From contig QHZD01000035.1 of NCBI GenBank assembly GCA_003225315.1, positions 32,111 through 96,110 of the forward strand: a stretch of 64,000 bases of DNA. The letters are read 5' to 3'. Origin of the DNA: Acidobacteriota bacterium. Lineage in GTDB: Bacteria > Acidobacteriota > Terriglobia > Acidiferrales > UBA7541. Under the pieces are notes generated by a model. The model ran no database searches. It had not been told where the DNA came from and was given only the letters and a program-made list of their open reading frames with translations. A program made the translations under genes and the position numbers. Shown here piece by piece: positions 62,885 to 64,000 of this stretch (the first letter of the stretch is position 1; every line of letters begins with the position of its first letter).

Positions 62885-63895
62885 ATGCTGAAGTTCCTAC
62901 TTCACTTAACACCTCTAGGGGCAGAAAGTTGCAGAGCTGTTTCCGCCGAATCCTACGCGGTTCCGCCAGGCCAGAGAACCCAGTCTTCCTCGCAAGGGTT
63001 GCTTTTCGGCGAACCCGGTGTGAGTATTCCTTCCGTGCCCGAACCGTCTTTGAAAACCAAGCTCAACCCTTTGCCGCCGATCCTGACCGCCCACCTTTTT
63101 CCAAAGCTCGACGGAATGCTGATCGAATTGCTCCGTTCGCTTGCGCAAGAGGATTGGGAAAAGCAAACCGTTTCTCCGAAGTGGACGGTCAAGGACGTCG
63201 CGGCACATTTGCTGGACACTTCGTTGCGCGGCGTTTCTATCGGGCGCGACGGCTACGTGGTTGAGAGTCCAAGGATCACCTCCGCGGCAGATTTGGCGAC
63301 GTTCATCAACCGCTTGAATAGCGAAGGCGTTACCGTATATCGTCGGTTAAGCCCACTAGTCTTAATTAGACTAGTGGAGGTCGCCGCCAAATCGCTGGCG
63401 GAATATCATGCTTCGCGCGACCCTTACGCGATGGCTCCCTACGGCGTAAGCTGGGCTGGCGAAGAAAAATCCGTAAACTGGTTTGACACCGCGCGCGAAT
63501 TCACCGAGCGTTGGCATCACCAGCAGCAGATTCGTCTCGCTGTGGACAAGCCGGGCATCATGACGCGCGAGTTCTACCACGCCGTTCTCGATTGTTTCCT
63601 GAGGGCTCTGCCGTTCGCGTATCGCGACGTGTCCGCGAAGGTTAGAACATTGGTGAAAATCAACGTTGCCGGCGAATGCGGCGGCAATTGGTATCTCTAT
63701 CGCGCCGATGAAGTCTGGCAACTCATCGAGGCACCGACTGGAGAAGCGGCTTCGGAATCCACGATTCCCCAGGAAATCGCCTGGCGCATTTTCACCAAGG
63801 GCATAGACCGTGAGTCCGCTCTTGCTCAGGTGAAGGTTTCCGGCGACGCTTCGCTAGGTCTGCACGTCCTCGGGATGGTCTCGATTGTCGCTTGA
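62885..63895 (+). CDS. maleylpyruvate isomerase / DinB-like family protein
   Basis: The 336-residue frame contains a maleylpyruvate isomerase N-terminal (DinB-fold) domain from about residue 70: LIELLRSLAQEDWEKQTVSPKWTVKDVAAHLLDTSL, then WFDTAREFTERWHHQQQIRLA, with histidines at the places of the family metal site. The reaction is unknown; characterised relatives use mycothiol or similar thiols. The first 45-50 residues look non-coding, and a GTG at about 63020 may be the real start. A 25-base inverted repeat lies inside the gene. Confidence 0.7.
   Translation: MLKFLLHLTPLGAESCRAVSAESYAVPPGQRTQSSSQGLLFGEPGVSIPSVPEPSLKTKLNPLPPILTAHLFPKLDGMLIELLRSLAQEDWEKQTVSPKWTVKDVAAHLLDTSLRGVSIGRDGYVVESPRITSAADLATFINRLNSEGVTVYRRLSPLVLIRLVEVAAKSLAEYHASRDPYAMAPYGVSWAGEEKSVNWFDTAREFTERWHHQQQIRLAVDKPGIMTREFYHAVLDCFLRALPFAYRDVSAKVRTLVKINVAGECGGNWYLYRADEVWQLIEAPTGEAASESTIPQEIAWRIFTKGIDRESALAQVKVSGDASLGLHVLGMVSIVA
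63353..63377. repeat. perfect 9-bp inverted repeat inside the gene
   Basis: CCACTAGTC and GACTAGTGG flank TTAATTA. It is AT-rich in a GC-rich gene and encodes part of SPLVLIRLVEV. Confidence 0.6.
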
Positions 63896-63950
63896 GCGTC
63901 AAAATCAAACCACGTCCCTCGAAAATATTCGGTAATTCGTTCGTGTTGTA

Positions 63951-63997
63951 GCAACATGAATTTGTCACCCTAACGGCAACATGAAAATGTCACCCCC
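63951..63997. mobile_element. tandem 20-base repeat, possible edge of an insertion sequence
   Basis: GCAACATGAATTTGTCACCC (63951-63970) and GCAACATGAAAATGTCACCC (63976-63995) agree at 18 of 20 positions. Multiple end repeats of this kind mark the termini of some IS families (IS21 group among them). The window ends 3 bases later, so no transposase can be seen. Confidence 0.4.
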
Positions 63998-64000
63998 CTG

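Overview
The window looks like a chromosomal segment of a free-living, soil-type Acidobacteriota (class Terriglobia or a relative). This is inferred from gene content: an orphan MacB/FtsX-type permease of the large acidobacterial family, a DUF5916 outer-membrane-type protein, a metzincin of the DUF5117/DUF4953 type, TonB receptors with a carboxypeptidase-regulatory N-domain, menaquinone made by the futalosine route, and uniformly GC-rich coding sequence. About 45 protein genes are supported. I saw no rRNA, tRNA, CRISPR array or complete insertion sequence.

Layout. 1-6.4 kb: alpha-glucan use (GH31 alpha-glucosidase converging on an operon of a CBM9-like protein and a GH13 amylase), then an enoyl-CoA hydratase family gene. 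6.4-13.8 kb: a vitamin B12 uptake regulon under two separate cobalamin riboswitches. The first controls btuF-btuC-btuD. The second controls a BtuB-like TonB receptor, a DUF71 ATP-pyrophosphatase and a DUF6580-like membrane protein. 13.9-16 kb: gatB, then a Bcp/PrxQ-type peroxiredoxin whose peroxidatic cysteine codon is an in-frame TGA followed by a SECIS-like hairpin, so it is a probable selenoprotein. 16-16.5 kb: a non-coding stretch with an orphan promoter and four copies of an 18-nt motif. 16.5-20.9 kb: panB, a DinB-family gene and panC, a glycine-zipper protein and an HpnB-like glycosyltransferase. 20.9-26 kb: molybdenum hydroxylases (one 2Fe-2S subunit, two large subunits). 26-31 kb: a GH18/NodB/GT2 fusion and a GT39-like membrane protein. 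31-36.3 kb: a cation diffusion facilitator and an apparently exported TldD/TldE-like pair. 36.5-41 kb: small membrane proteins, a tautomerase, a zinc-ribbon protein and an RNase HI with a DUF104-like tail. 41-43 kb: mqnA-mqnC. 43.5-49.8 kb: orphan permease, metzincin and a DUF4097-like protein. 49.9-53 kb: a kinase/M23/aminotransferase fusion. 53-58.2 kb: dprA, topA and xerC/D. 58.3-64 kb: envelope proteins and small enzymes, ending in a tandem repeat that may be the edge of a mobile element.

The most notable item is the TGA-containing peroxiredoxin. The reading frame is intact on both sides of the TGA, the TGA sits exactly where the family has its catalytic Cys, the rest of the protein has no Cys at all, and a hairpin with a GU-starting loop and a bulged U lies 17 nt downstream. 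Other points of interest are genes that appear to be translated from almost leaderless mRNAs behind an extended -10 promoter, small palindromic repeats (one inside a possible small ORF, another repeat type forming the 3' end of a gene), and several unusual domain fusions.
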